NCBI RefSeq assembly: GCF_001476895.1 | Contig: NZ_LDTB01000006.1 | Span: 1-64,000 of the forward strand | Reading direction: 5' to 3' | DNA length: 64,000 nt | Source: Sphingomonas endophytica | GTDB lineage: Bacteria; Pseudomonadota; Alphaproteobacteria; Sphingomonadales; Sphingomonadaceae | In this document: in pieces, positions 18,590-25,853 of the stretch | How the letters are laid out: every line of letters begins with the position of its first letter | How positions within the stretch are numbered: the first letter of the stretch is position 1 | Program-made: the position numbers and the translations under genes | Notes under the pieces: model-generated | The model's database searches: none | Seen by the model: only the letters and a program-made list of their open reading frames with translations | What the model was told of the DNA's origin: nothing

Positions 18590-18755
18590 GAGATGTTCGC
18601 GCAGAGGCGCAGAGGCGCAGAGGCGCAGAGGGGCGGAGGTAGACGGAGCGCGGCGACGCCCGCTTTTCGGACGCGACCGAAACAGGCACTGCCGCCATCG
18701 CGGCGATCGCACCATCTCTGCGTCTCCGCGTCCCTGCGCGAGAAAACATCGCTCG
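18590..18755. repeat. inverted repeat with 8-bp tandem units
   Basis: The 290-bp space between apt and the next gene begins with an 8-bp unit (GCAGAGGC) repeated about four times after GATGTTCGCGCA, and ends with an imperfect reverse complement of the whole arm (...CTCTGCGTCTCC...TGCGCGAGAAAACATC). The two arms, about 38 bp each, are separated by about 80 bp. No gene is seen inside. It belongs to a different family from the repeats at 6041, 45887 and 49498. Confidence 0.75.
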
Positions 18756-18854
18756 CGCTCGCTCGCGCTCGCCCGGAACCTCGCCCCCATGACGACGTTC
18801 GTCATGGATCAGCGGCGCGTACCGCCGCTTCCTTCCGTGTCCGGGAGACTTTCC

Positions 18855-19409
18855 ATGTTCGTTCATCGCATGACGCTGGCCGCGCTGTTGGGCGGCCTGT
18901 TGCTCGGCACGTCGGCGTGCACCGGCGGCTATGGCTATAGCGGCGTGTCGGTCGGGGCCGGCAGCGGCTTCTACGACGATCCCTATTATGCCGCCGGCTA
19001 CGCGCCCGGCTATTATGGCTGGTACGACAATTATTATTATCCGGGCACCGGTGCCTATGTGTACGACCGCTATCGCCGCGCCTATCCGTGGAACGACGGT
19101 CAGCGGCGCTACTGGCAGCAACGCCGCAACGGCTATGCCGACCGCGACGTGCGCGCGAACTGGCGCGACTTCGGCCGCGACGTCCGGCGCGAGCGGCGTG
19201 ACTATCGTGGCGACATCCGCGTGGATCGTCAGGCGTTGCGTGACGGGCGGATCACGCGCGAGCAGTTCCGGGCGGAGCGACGCGACGCGCGCCGGGAGTA
19301 TCGGCAGGACGTCCGCCGCGACTATCGCGACCTGCGTCGTGCGAACCGCGCGCAGGGGGCCCGGACCCCGCGCCCGGACGGCGCCTTCCGCCCGCGTCCC
19401 CGTCGCTGA
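18855..19409 (+). CDS. Tyr/Gly-rich lipoprotein with Arg/Asp-rich tail
   Basis: A 184-residue predicted lipoprotein (lipobox GTSAC at about residue 22). The mature N-terminal half is rich in Tyr and Gly (YDDPYYAAGYAPGYYGWYDN); the C-terminal half is a highly charged, predicted helical region dominated by R-D-x-R repeats (for example RRDARREYRQDVRRDYRD). This two-part design recurs in sphingomonad envelope proteins of unknown role. GGGAGA lies 8 nt before the ATG at 18855. Confidence 0.75.
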   Translation: MFVHRMTLAALLGGLLLGTSACTGGYGYSGVSVGAGSGFYDDPYYAAGYAPGYYGWYDNYYYPGTGAYVYDRYRRAYPWNDGQRRYWQQRRNGYADRDVRANWRDFGRDVRRERRDYRGDIRVDRQALRDGRITREQFRAERRDARREYRQDVRRDYRDLRRANRAQGARTPRPDGAFRPRPRR

Positions 19410-19501
19410 AGGCGCGGTCCGCCTCTGGCCGCGCCGGCCGGTCTGTGTCACACCGGCTCCATGTACCGCGCCAGTGCCTCCGATCGTCGTATCGCCGCGC
19501 G

Positions 19502-20245
19502 ATGAGCGAGCCGCCCGAACAACTGACGCTGGCGCTCGACGGCTGGGAAGGGCCGCTCGACCTGTTGCTGTCGCTGGCGCGCGCGCAGAAGGTCGACTTG
19601 CGCGAGATCTCGATCCTCCAACTGGTCGAGCAATATCTCGACTATGTCGAACAGGCGCGACGGCTCCGGCTCGAACTGGCGGCCGATTATCTGGTGATGG
19701 CGGCATGGCTGGCCTATCTGAAATCGGCCCTGCTGCTGCCGCGAGCGACGCAGGAGGTGGGCGACACCGATCCCGACGAACTCGCGTTGCGCCTGCAATT
19801 GCGGCTCGAGCGGCTGGATGCGATGCGCGACGCGGGTGCCCGCCTGATGGCGCGGGACCGGGTCGGTCGCGACGTGTTCCGACGCGGCGCTCCGGAGGGG
19901 TTGCAGGTGGTGCGCAGGTCGTTCTGGGATGTGGAATATTACGATCTGCTCGCCGCCTACGGCAGGGTCAGCGCGCGGTCGCGGCCCGTGCTGCATGTCG
20001 TGCGCGAGCGCGAGGTCATGACGCTGGAGGCGGCGCTGGCGCGGGTCGCCGGGTTGGTGGGCAGCGCGATCGACTGGCGCGATATCCAGGCCTTCCTGCC
20101 CGACGTGACCAGCGCGGCATTGCGCCGCTCCGCGCTGGCGTCCAGCTTTCTCGCGGCGCTCGAACTCGCGCGGCAGGGGCGTGTGGAGCTGCATCAGGAA
20201 CGTTCCTTCGCGCCGCTCTATCTGCGACGGCCGGCAACGGGATGA
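19502..20245 (+). CDS. scpA: segregation and condensation protein A
   Basis: A 247-residue kleisin that links the SMC heads. The family start EGPLDLLLSLARAQKVDLREISILQL is visible in two short blocks, and the C-terminal winged-helix part ends with RQGRVELHQERSFAPLYL. Its stop overlaps the scpB start by 4 bp. Confidence 0.93.
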   Translation: MSEPPEQLTLALDGWEGPLDLLLSLARAQKVDLREISILQLVEQYLDYVEQARRLRLELAADYLVMAAWLAYLKSALLLPRATQEVGDTDPDELALRLQLRLERLDAMRDAGARLMARDRVGRDVFRRGAPEGLQVVRRSFWDVEYYDLLAAYGRVSARSRPVLHVVREREVMTLEAALARVAGLVGSAIDWRDIQAFLPDVTSAALRRSALASSFLAALELARQGRVELHQERSFAPLYLRRPATG

Positions 20246-20811
20246 GCGACGCGTTCGATCGCGCCGTGGAGGCCGTGGTCTTCGCCTCGCCGGAGCCGCT
20301 GACCGTGGAGGCGATACGCGCACACGCCGGGGAGGGCGACGTGCGCGGTGCGCTGGCGCGGCTGGTGACGCGGTATCGCGGGCGTGGGATCGAACTGGTC
20401 GAGCGCGGCGGGCGCTGGCATTTCCAGACCGCCGCCGATCTGGCGCATCTGCTGCGGCGCGGCCGCGACGAAATCCGCAAGCTCAGCCGCGCGGGGATCG
20501 AGACGCTGGCGATCATCGCCTATCACGAGCCGGTCACGCGTGCCGAGATCGAGGCGATCCGCGGCGTGCAGACCGCGCGCGGGACGCTCGACGTGCTGAT
20601 GGAGGCGGGCTGGGTGCGACCGGCCGGGCGGCGCGAGGTGCCGGGCCGCCCGCTGACATTTGCGACGACCCCCGAATTTCTGTCACATTTCGGGCTCAAT
20701 AGCCGGCGCGACCTTCCCGGGATCGACGACCTGCGTGCCGCGGGCCTGCTCGATCCGGTCGATCTGGCCTTCGACCAACTCGCGGTGGAAAACCTCGGCG
20801 AGGAAGACTAG
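20242..20811 (+). CDS. scpB: segregation and condensation protein B
   Basis: A 189-residue double winged-helix protein that partners with ScpA and SMC. The hallmarks [11 protein letters not shown] near the start and [29 protein letters not shown] in the second domain are present as short blocks. Start codon ATG at 20242 overlaps the scpA stop. Confidence 0.93.
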   Translation: MSDAFDRAVEAVVFASPEPLTVEAIRAHAGEGDVRGALARLVTRYRGRGIELVERGGRWHFQTAADLAHLLRRGRDEIRKLSRAGIETLAIIAYHEPVTRAEIEAIRGVQTARGTLDVLMEAGWVRPAGRREVPGRPLTFATTPEFLSHFGLNSRRDLPGIDDLRAAGLLDPVDLAFDQLAVENLGEED

Positions 20812-20839
20812 ATACCGTTACATCTTAGGAGATTTCGTC

Positions 20840-21079
20840 ATGGGCAGCTTCAGCCTTCCGCATATCCTCATCCTCGCGGTGGTCGCGATCCTGCTGCTGG
20901 GTGGCGGGCGCTTTTCGAACCTGATGGGCGACGTCGCCAAGGGCGTGAAAAATTTCAAGAAGGGCATGGCCGAGGATGATGAGGACGATGCCCGTCCCAA
21001 GGCGCGTATCGAGGCGAAGAGCCACGCCGAGCCGGCGTTCGATCGTGATGCGGATCGCGTGCACGAGGAACGTCGCTGA
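20840..21079 (+). CDS. tatA: Sec-independent translocase subunit TatA
   Basis: A 79-residue protein with an N-terminal membrane helix ([20 protein letters not shown]), the FG-like hinge ([21 protein letters not shown]) and an acidic tail. It forms the pore-like component of the twin-arginine translocase. TAGGAG precedes the ATG at 20840. First of tatABC. Confidence 0.94.
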   Translation: MGSFSLPHILILAVVAILLLGGGRFSNLMGDVAKGVKNFKKGMAEDDEDDARPKARIEAKSHAEPAFDRDADRVHEERR

Positions 21080-21108
21080 TTCTCCGTCATCTGACCGGCC
21101 GACGCTGA

Positions 21109-21507
21109 ATGTTCGATATCGCTCCGTCCGAATTCCTGCTGGTGGCGTTCGTCGCGCTGGTGGTGATCGGCCCCAAGGACTTGCCCAAGGCGATGCGCGT
21201 CCTGGGCTATTGGGTGGGCCGTGCGCGCGCGGTCGGCCGCCAGTTCCGTTCCGGTTTCGACGAGATGGTCCGCGAGGCCGAGCTCGAGGAAATGGAGAAG
21301 AAGTGGAAGGCGGAGAACGAGCGGATCATGCGCGAGCATCCGTTCGTCCCGTCGCCGCCGCCCGGATCCGACCTGCCGCCGCCGCCTGCGCCACCCGCGC
21401 TGACCGATGGCACGCAGGCGCCGGTGATGGTCGAAAAGCCGCAGGTCGTGGCGGCCGATGCGCCGCCCGCGCCCTTGCCCCCCGCTGACAACAAGGCCCC
21501 TTCGTGA
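21109..21507 (+). CDS. tatB: Sec-independent translocase subunit TatB
   Basis: A 132-residue receptor-type Tat subunit. MFDIAPSEFLLVAFVALVVIGPKDLP is the typical TatB start (shown in part), with the conserved GPKDLP hinge, then a long amphipathic helix and a Pro-rich C-terminus. The stop overlaps the tatC start by 4 bp. Confidence 0.94.
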   Translation: MFDIAPSEFLLVAFVALVVIGPKDLPKAMRVLGYWVGRARAVGRQFRSGFDEMVREAELEEMEKKWKAENERIMREHPFVPSPPPGSDLPPPPAPPALTDGTQAPVMVEKPQVVAADAPPAPLPPADNKAPS

Positions 21508-22280
21508 GCGAAATCGTCGACGAACTGGAAGATTCGCGCGCGCCGTTGCTCGACCATCTGCTCGAATTGCGCCGCCGGCTGCTATATTGCATCGCCGCGA
21601 TCCTGGTGGCGTTCTTCGTCTGCTGGTATTTCGCGGAGGACATCTTCGCCTTCCTGGTCCAGCCGCTGCTTCATGCCGGCCAGAAGACCGTCATCTACAC
21701 CCAGGTGTTCGAGGCGTTCTTCGTCCAGGTGAAGGTCGCCTTCTTCTCGGCGATGATGATCTCGTTTCCCGTAATCGCGAACCAGCTCTGGCAATTCGTC
21801 GCGCCCGGCCTGTACCGCAAGGAACGGCGCGCGCTGCTGCCGTTCCTGCTCGCCACCCCGGTGCTGTTCCTGATGGGCGCCTCGATGGCGTATTTCATCG
21901 CGATCCCGATGGCGCTGCACTTCCTGCTCGGCTATTCCGGGATGATCGGCGGCGTGCAGCAACAGGCGCTGCCGGCGATCGGCAATTATCTCAGCTTCGT
22001 CATGCAGTTCCTGTTCGGGTTCGGCGCGGCGTTCCTGCTGCCGGTGCTGCTGATGCTGCTGGAGCGCGGCGGGATCGTCACCCGCAAGCAGTTGATCGGC
22101 GCGCGCCGCTACGCGATCGTCGGCGCCTTCGCGATCGCGGCGGTGCTGACCCCGCCCGACGTCGGATCGCAGTTGCTGCTCGCGATCCCGCTGGTGATTC
22201 TGTACGAGGCGGCGATCATCGGGATCTGGTTTACCGAGCGGCGCCGGTCGCGCGAAGAGGTGGCGACCGACAGCGAGTAG
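21504..22280 (+). CDS. tatC: Sec-independent translocase subunit TatC
   Basis: A 258-residue six-helix protein that binds twin-arginine signals. The N-terminal LLDHLLELRRRLLYC and the later FGFGAAFLLPVLLMLLERGGI are characteristic. It probably starts at GTG 21504 within the tatB stop. The Rieske protein encoded upstream (petA) is a plausible client. Confidence 0.95.
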   Translation: MSEIVDELEDSRAPLLDHLLELRRRLLYCIAAILVAFFVCWYFAEDIFAFLVQPLLHAGQKTVIYTQVFEAFFVQVKVAFFSAMMISFPVIANQLWQFVAPGLYRKERRALLPFLLATPVLFLMGASMAYFIAIPMALHFLLGYSGMIGGVQQQALPAIGNYLSFVMQFLFGFGAAFLLPVLLMLLERGGIVTRKQLIGARRYAIVGAFAIAAVLTPPDVGSQLLLAIPLVILYEAAIIGIWFTERRRSREEVATDSE

Positions 22281-22286
22281 CGCAGG

Positions 22287-22322
22287 AAAAAGGGCGGCCC
22301 GCCAGCGCGGACCGCCCTTTTT
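22287..22322. terminator. bidirectional terminator between tatC and the entericidin-like gene
   Basis: AAAAAGGGCGG...CCGCCCTTTTT with an inner GCGG/CCGC-like extension. A-run and T-run flank the stem, so it can serve both convergent transcripts. Confidence 0.85.
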
Positions 22323-22341
22323 GCCGTTTGCGAGACGCGGC

Positions 22342-22476
22342 TTACTTGTGCTTGTCGGCTGCTCCGGCGACCGCGTCGCCGGCCGACGACACGTCCTTGC
22401 CGACACCGCTTACCGTATTGCATGCCGACACCAGCACGGCACCGGCCAGGACCATGGCGGTCATCATCTTACGCAT
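22342..22476 (-). CDS. entericidin A/B-family small lipoprotein
   Basis: A 44-residue protein starting MRKMMTAMVLAGAVLVSAC, with lipidated Cys19, followed by NTVSGVGKDVSSAGDAVAG and a KHK end. The NTxxGxGxDxxxAGxA pattern is diagnostic of entericidin A/B membrane lipoproteins, linked in enterics to envelope stress and programmed lysis. GGGAGA precedes the ATG by 8 nt. A candidate EcfG promoter lies about 26 nt upstream of the inferred transcript start, which would put it in the general stress regulon; E. coli entericidin B is likewise stress-sigma controlled. Confidence 0.85.
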   Translation of the reverse strand: MRKMMTAMVLAGAVLVSACNTVSGVGKDVSSAGDAVAGAADKHK

Positions 22477-22508
22477 CGAACCCGTCTCCCTTCACATGAC
22501 GCCACGAC

Positions 22509-22534
22509 AATGCGCAGGAACATAGCTTCGTTCC
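22509..22534 (-). promoter_or_regulatory. candidate EcfG promoter of the entericidin-like gene
   Basis: On the minus strand GGAAC, 17 nt, CATT. The -35 is a perfect match to the GSR consensus (GGAAC-N16/17-CGTT); the -10 has one mismatch. The start codon is about 33 nt downstream of the -10. Confidence 0.5.
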
Positions 22535-22560
22535 GCGACCACGGTGCAGGAAGGTTCGGA

Positions 22561-22664
22561 AAAAAAGTAAGGCCCGAAAGCGTCACCGGGGGGGGGAGGG
22601 GTGGACGCTTCCGGGCCTGTGTCTTGGACAGCGAAAGCGGGGGGGCATATAGTCGCTGTCCGCA
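22561..22664 (-). ncRNA. gsrN: GsrN-type general-stress small RNA (candidate)
   Basis: About 104 nt on the minus strand with no coding capacity. Starting a few nt after a perfect EcfG promoter, it forms a 5-prime hairpin (GGACAGCGA / TCGCTGTCC, 22653-22661 with 22626-22634) whose 18-nt loop holds seven consecutive C. It then forms a long terminator hairpin (GGCCCG + AAGCGTC arms, 22571-22617) whose loop is CCCCUCCCCCCCCC, followed by TTACTTTTTTT. Caulobacter GsrN is a sigmaT-dependent small RNA from the GSR locus that uses an exposed C-rich loop to bind G-rich leaders such as katG. Position, promoter and architecture all agree; primary-sequence homology was not tested. Confidence 0.78.
22571..22617 (-). 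terminator. terminator hairpin of the GsrN-type RNA
   Basis: Stem of 6 + 7 + 3 bp with one A/C mismatch and a bulged G, then an eight-residue T-rich tail on the minus strand. It could also end any read-through from phyP. Confidence 0.85.
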
Positions 22665-22670
22665 ATGCTG

Positions 22671-22695
22671 AACGGCGACATGGACGCGAGGTTCC
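22671..22695 (-). promoter_or_regulatory. perfect EcfG (GSR sigma factor) promoter
   Basis: On the minus strand GGAAC, exactly 16 nt, CGTT. This is the full alphaproteobacterial GSR consensus. It lies 32 nt past the phyP stop and reads into the C-rich hairpin RNA. Confidence 0.85.
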
Positions 22696-22726
22696 GGCCC
22701 GCGCCGCTTTTTTTCACCGGTTCCGG

Positions 22727-24319
22727 TCACTCGCGACCGGTGACGGCGATCGCGATCTCGTACGCGCCGGTCAGCGGATCATGCTGCAACGTGGAACGCA
22801 GCTGCCGGGTCAGTCCTTCGATCACCCGGCCATAGCGGTGTTGCAGCCCTTCGCGCAGATGATCCGTATCGACCAGCGCCCGCGATGACAGCCGCAGGAC
22901 GGCGCGCTGCGGATCGGAAACCGGCTTCAGCGAGATGCGCACCTGCGTTTCCGGGCCACAGGTCATCGCCAGCTCGACCAGTTCCGTCACCAGAAAGGCG
23001 ACGGCGACCGCCACGTCCTGCGTGACGTAGAAGGGTTCGATGTCCAGAACGATCCCGACGCGCGAGCCTTCCGGCGCGGTGGCGCGGATGCTCGACGCCA
23101 GTTCGCCCAGCACGGCGCGCAGCCCGACGCCGCGATTCTCTTCCATCTCGGCGTAATGATAACGATGCACGACCGCGAGCGCGTCGACGCGGCGCTGGAT
23201 CGAGGCATAGGCCTGCGTCGCCTCGATGCTCCGCGCGCCACGCGCGTGGAAGTTGATCAGGCTGGAGATGACCTGAAGGTTGTTCTTGACCCGGTGGTGG
23301 ACCTCGCGCGTCAGCTTCGTCTGCCGCATCAATCCCTCGGCCAGCCCGGCTTCGTGGATGGCGACCGTACGGCTGAGCGCGCGGAACGTATCGCCCAGGT
23401 CGCGGATCTCCTGCGCCGGCATCGCGCGCAGCAGCGTGGGGTCGGGCTCGTCGCCCGGCGCATAGGCCGCGATACTGCCGCGCAGCGCGCGCAACGGCGC
23501 GATCAGCAGCCGGTCGACCACGAACCAGCTGATCGCCGACGCGGCCGCCCACATCAGCAGCGGCAAGGTGAGCGCGATCAGCAACGGCGAGCCGATCGGC
23601 GCGCTGCGCACCTGCATGTCCAGCATCAGCCCGCCCACGCCCAGGTCGCTGCGGATATTCTCGCGCCGCTCCAGGGCACTCTGCCGGTCGAGCGAATCGA
23701 GCTGGAGGCGATCGTCGCCGAGCGTGAGCGTCAGGCCGTAGTCCGGCGCGAAGCCGCTCGGCCGGCTGATCTGCTGGAGGAAGGCGGCCGGGAAATAGGC
23801 GGCGGCGGTCAGCCCGTCATGACGTCCGGCGACGCGCAGCATCAGGCCGCGGTCCGCGACGATCCGCGCGCTCACGACGTCGCTGGGCGACTGGCGCGCG
23901 AACGCGGCGGCGCCCGGGAACGGCTCGCCGCAGATCGCGCGCCCGCGTCGGTCGAGGATGACGAATCCGGTGCCCGCCGCCGATTGCTGCGCGAAGACGC
24001 CGCGCGCGCGCGCGCAGCTGGGCGCGTCGCCGCGGTCGGCGGTCAGCGCATCGACCGCGACGCGCAGCGCGGTCATGTCACCGACCAGTTCGATCGTGAT
24101 CGCGCGGCTCGCTTCGGATGCCGCGACGCGCAGGTGCGAACGAAGCTCGGTATCGGCGATCTGGGTGACGCGCAGCGTCGCGAAGATCGCGATCAGCGCG
24201 AGCGGGAGCAGCGCGATGCTGAGGATGAGGAACAGCTTGGCACCGGTGGGCCAGCGCGAAAAAAGATCAGGACGCCCCACGGCCGGCCGTGGGGCGTCGC
24301 TGGCGGAAGGTGCCGCCAC
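22727..24319 (-). CDS. phyP: PhyP-like HisKA_2 protein with degenerate ATPase domain (PhyR phosphatase candidate)
   Basis: A 530-residue membrane protein: helices at about 28-50 and 245-270 bracket a periplasmic sensor domain, then a HAMP-like stretch and a HisKA_2 dimerisation helix with REVHHRVKNNLQVISSL (His341). The C-terminal part sits where a HATPase should be, but the N-box reads TELVELAMTC (no Asn) and no DxGxG loop is found. Sphingomonas PhyP, encoded beside nepR, is described as a negative regulator (phosphatase) of PhyR; loss of ATP-binding residues fits that role. Start is GTG at 24319, 6 nt after the nepR stop, so the two are one operon. Confidence 0.75.
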   Translation of the reverse strand: MAAPSASDAPRPAVGRPDLFSRWPTGAKLFLILSIALLPLALIAIFATLRVTQIADTELRSHLRVAASEASRAITIELVGDMTALRVAVDALTADRGDAPSCARARGVFAQQSAAGTGFVILDRRGRAICGEPFPGAAAFARQSPSDVVSARIVADRGLMLRVAGRHDGLTAAAYFPAAFLQQISRPSGFAPDYGLTLTLGDDRLQLDSLDRQSALERRENIRSDLGVGGLMLDMQVRSAPIGSPLLIALTLPLLMWAAASAISWFVVDRLLIAPLRALRGSIAAYAPGDEPDPTLLRAMPAQEIRDLGDTFRALSRTVAIHEAGLAEGLMRQTKLTREVHHRVKNNLQVISSLINFHARGARSIEATQAYASIQRRVDALAVVHRYHYAEMEENRGVGLRAVLGELASSIRATAPEGSRVGIVLDIEPFYVTQDVAVAVAFLVTELVELAMTCGPETQVRISLKPVSDPQRAVLRLSSRALVDTDHLREGLQHRYGRVIEGLTRQLRSTLQHDPLTGAYEIAIAVTGRE

Positions 24320-24325
24320 GTCGCG

Positions 24326-24484
24326 TCAGTCGAGTTTGCCGAGCAGCGACATCAGATCGTCCGGCACCGCCTCTTCGACGGTCTTTTGGTAGACGGAACG
24401 GAGCGCTGACCCCATGTCGCGATTCTTCGACTGCGCGGCAGTGCCCTTTTTCGGCTTTTCCGGCGCTTCCTTTTCCGACGTCAA
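24326..24484 (-). CDS. nepR: anti-sigma factor NepR
   Basis: A 52-residue protein ending MGSALRSVYQKTVEEAVPDD-LMSLLGKLD, the two-helix NepR signature that wraps EcfG and is stripped off by PhyR. Start is proposed at TTG 24484, because GGGGGG lies 6 nt upstream and no in-frame ATG or GTG is placed suitably; a longer frame reaches further up without a ribosome site. Unlike many genomes, nepR is not next to ecfG in the same direction: it is divergent from phyR-ecfG and co-directional with phyP. Confidence 0.88.
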   Translation of the reverse strand: MTSEKEAPEKPKKGTAAQSKNRDMGSALRSVYQKTVEEAVPDDLMSLLGKLD

Positions 24485-24593
24485 CGTAAACCCCCCAAGA
24501 CTACCCGACCCTGTGAACCTTGCTGGCGGGCCGAGCGAGCGCGAAGGCCGATCCCCAAGCTGGACGAGAGCGATATGCCCGTTCGGCTCATGA

Positions 24594-24618
24594 AACCAAA
24601 ACCGGCGTCGTTGGTTCC
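24594..24618 (-). promoter_or_regulatory. candidate EcfG promoter of nepR-phyP
   Basis: On the minus strand GGAAC, 16 nt, GGTT (consensus CGTT, one mismatch), in the phyR-nepR divergent gap, about 110 nt upstream of the nepR start. It would give the expected negative feedback of EcfG on its own anti-sigma factor. Confidence 0.55.
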
Positions 24619-24744
24619 CTGCCTGTGCGACGAATTTCGCCGGTCCGGGGGGTATGATCTGCGGCCTGGCTACAGCGTGCACGAATGTTTTGGTTTCAGC
24701 GGCGGGCGATTGGTGTCGTGTGCCGCAGGGAGGGCTTTCTAGAC

Positions 24745-25539
24745 ATGTCGCTCGGACAACAACTCGCGCCGCATCTTCCGTTTTTGCGTCGCTATGGGCG
24801 GGCGCTGACCGGCAGCCAGGCGCAGGGCGACCGCTATGTGCGTGCGACGCTGGAGGCGATCGTCGCGGCGCCGGAGGAGTTTCCGCGCGACGTCGATCCC
24901 CGGCTCGGGCTGTATCGCACCTTCCAGGCGATCTGGAATTCGGCCAATTTCGATGAGACCGCCGACGAGGCGCCGGCGGAGGATCAGGAGGCGGTCGCCC
25001 GCGCGCGCCTGTCGCGCATGACGCCGCTGTCCCGGCAGGCGCTGCTGCTGACCGCGATGGAGGGCTTCACGCCCGAGGATGCGGCCTATCTGATCGAGGT
25101 CGAGCCGGCCGAGGTCGATGCGCTGGTGGCCGAGGCGCTGGCCGAGATCGAGAAGCAGACCCGCGCCCGCGTCCTCATCATCGAGGACGAGCCGATCATC
25201 GCCATGGACATCGAATCGATCGTGCGCGACCTGGGTCATGAAGTGACCGGCGTCGCGGTGACCCGTGACGAGGCGGTGGCGCTGGCGATGGAGGACCGTC
25301 CCGGTCTGGTGCTGGCCGATATCCAGCTGGCGGACGACAGCTCGGGCATCGACGCGGTGAAGGACATTCTCGCCGAGTTCAACGTCCCGGTGATCTTCAT
25401 CACTGCCTTCCCGGAACGATTGCTGACCGGCGAACGTCCGGAGCCGACCTTCCTCATCACCAAGCCGTTCCAGCGCTCGACGGTGAAGGCGGCGATCAGC
25501 CAGGCGTTGTTCTTCGACGAAAGCACCGTGCCCGCCTGA
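24745..25539 (+). CDS. phyR: general stress response regulator PhyR
   Basis: A 264-residue sigma-like response regulator. Residues 1-130 form an ECF-sigma-like domain (LPFLRRYGRALTGSQ; region-4-like TPLSRQALLLTAMEGF) that mimics EcfG for NepR. Residues 140-262 are a receiver (RVLIIEDEPIIAMDIES) with phospho-acceptor Asp192 in VLADIQLAD and Lys in LITKPF. Phosphorylated PhyR sequesters NepR and frees EcfG. The ATG at 24745 follows AGGGAGG; upstream in-frame codons lack one. Divergent from nepR-phyP. Confidence 0.94.
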   Translation: MSLGQQLAPHLPFLRRYGRALTGSQAQGDRYVRATLEAIVAAPEEFPRDVDPRLGLYRTFQAIWNSANFDETADEAPAEDQEAVARARLSRMTPLSRQALLLTAMEGFTPEDAAYLIEVEPAEVDALVAEALAEIEKQTRARVLIIEDEPIIAMDIESIVRDLGHEVTGVAVTRDEAVALAMEDRPGLVLADIQLADDSSGIDAVKDILAEFNVPVIFITAFPERLLTGERPEPTFLITKPFQRSTVKAAISQALFFDESTVPA

Positions 25540-25612
25540 CCGGCGGCATGTTCATGCGTTGCGGGTCCGGTTCGATACGGACCCAAAACGGTCCTTGGGG
25601 GTTTAAGCGCTT

Positions 25613-25750
25613 ATGGCAGACGAAAAAGAGCGCATTCACCTCGACACCAACGAGGCGCGTGCCGGCAGCACGCCGGGGGTTACCCGGTATATTCTGGCAG
25701 CGTCGTTGCTGCTGGTGATCGCGATTTTCGCGGCCATCCTGTTGTCGTAA
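25613..25750 (+). CDS. 45-residue single-pass membrane protein between phyR and ecfG
   Basis: MADEKERIHLDTNEARAGST starts a short charged cytoplasmic segment, followed by one hydrophobic helix (YILAASLLLVIAIFAAILLS) that ends the protein. TTGGGGG lies upstream of the ATG. It is sandwiched between phyR and ecfG in one direction, 74 nt after phyR. I do not recognise a named family; sphingomonad-type codon use and a clean ribosome site make it a likely real gene. Confidence 0.7.
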   Translation: MADEKERIHLDTNEARAGSTPGVTRYILAASLLLVIAIFAAILLS

Positions 25751-25853
25751 GGCGATGATGTTGACGGACGGACTGGCCAAGCGGCCGGACGCTACCTATC
25801 TTGACGGCTCGGGCGGGGGCCAGACCGGCCCCGCGCCAGTACAACGGAGCGGC

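Noticed and set aside
18600..18632. Short tandem repeat considered as a CRISPR array.
   Set aside because: Eight-bp units with no spacers; it is part of an inverted repeat, and no cas genes are present.
18024..19706. Minus-strand open frame over apt and the lipoprotein gene.
   Set aside because: Composition is typical of an antisense frame; apt and the lipoprotein on the plus strand have full motifs and ribosome sites.
25413..25438. GGAAC-N17-CGTC inside phyR as an EcfG promoter for the downstream genes.
   Set aside because: The -10 is off consensus, and the match lies in coding sequence; too weak to list as a feature.
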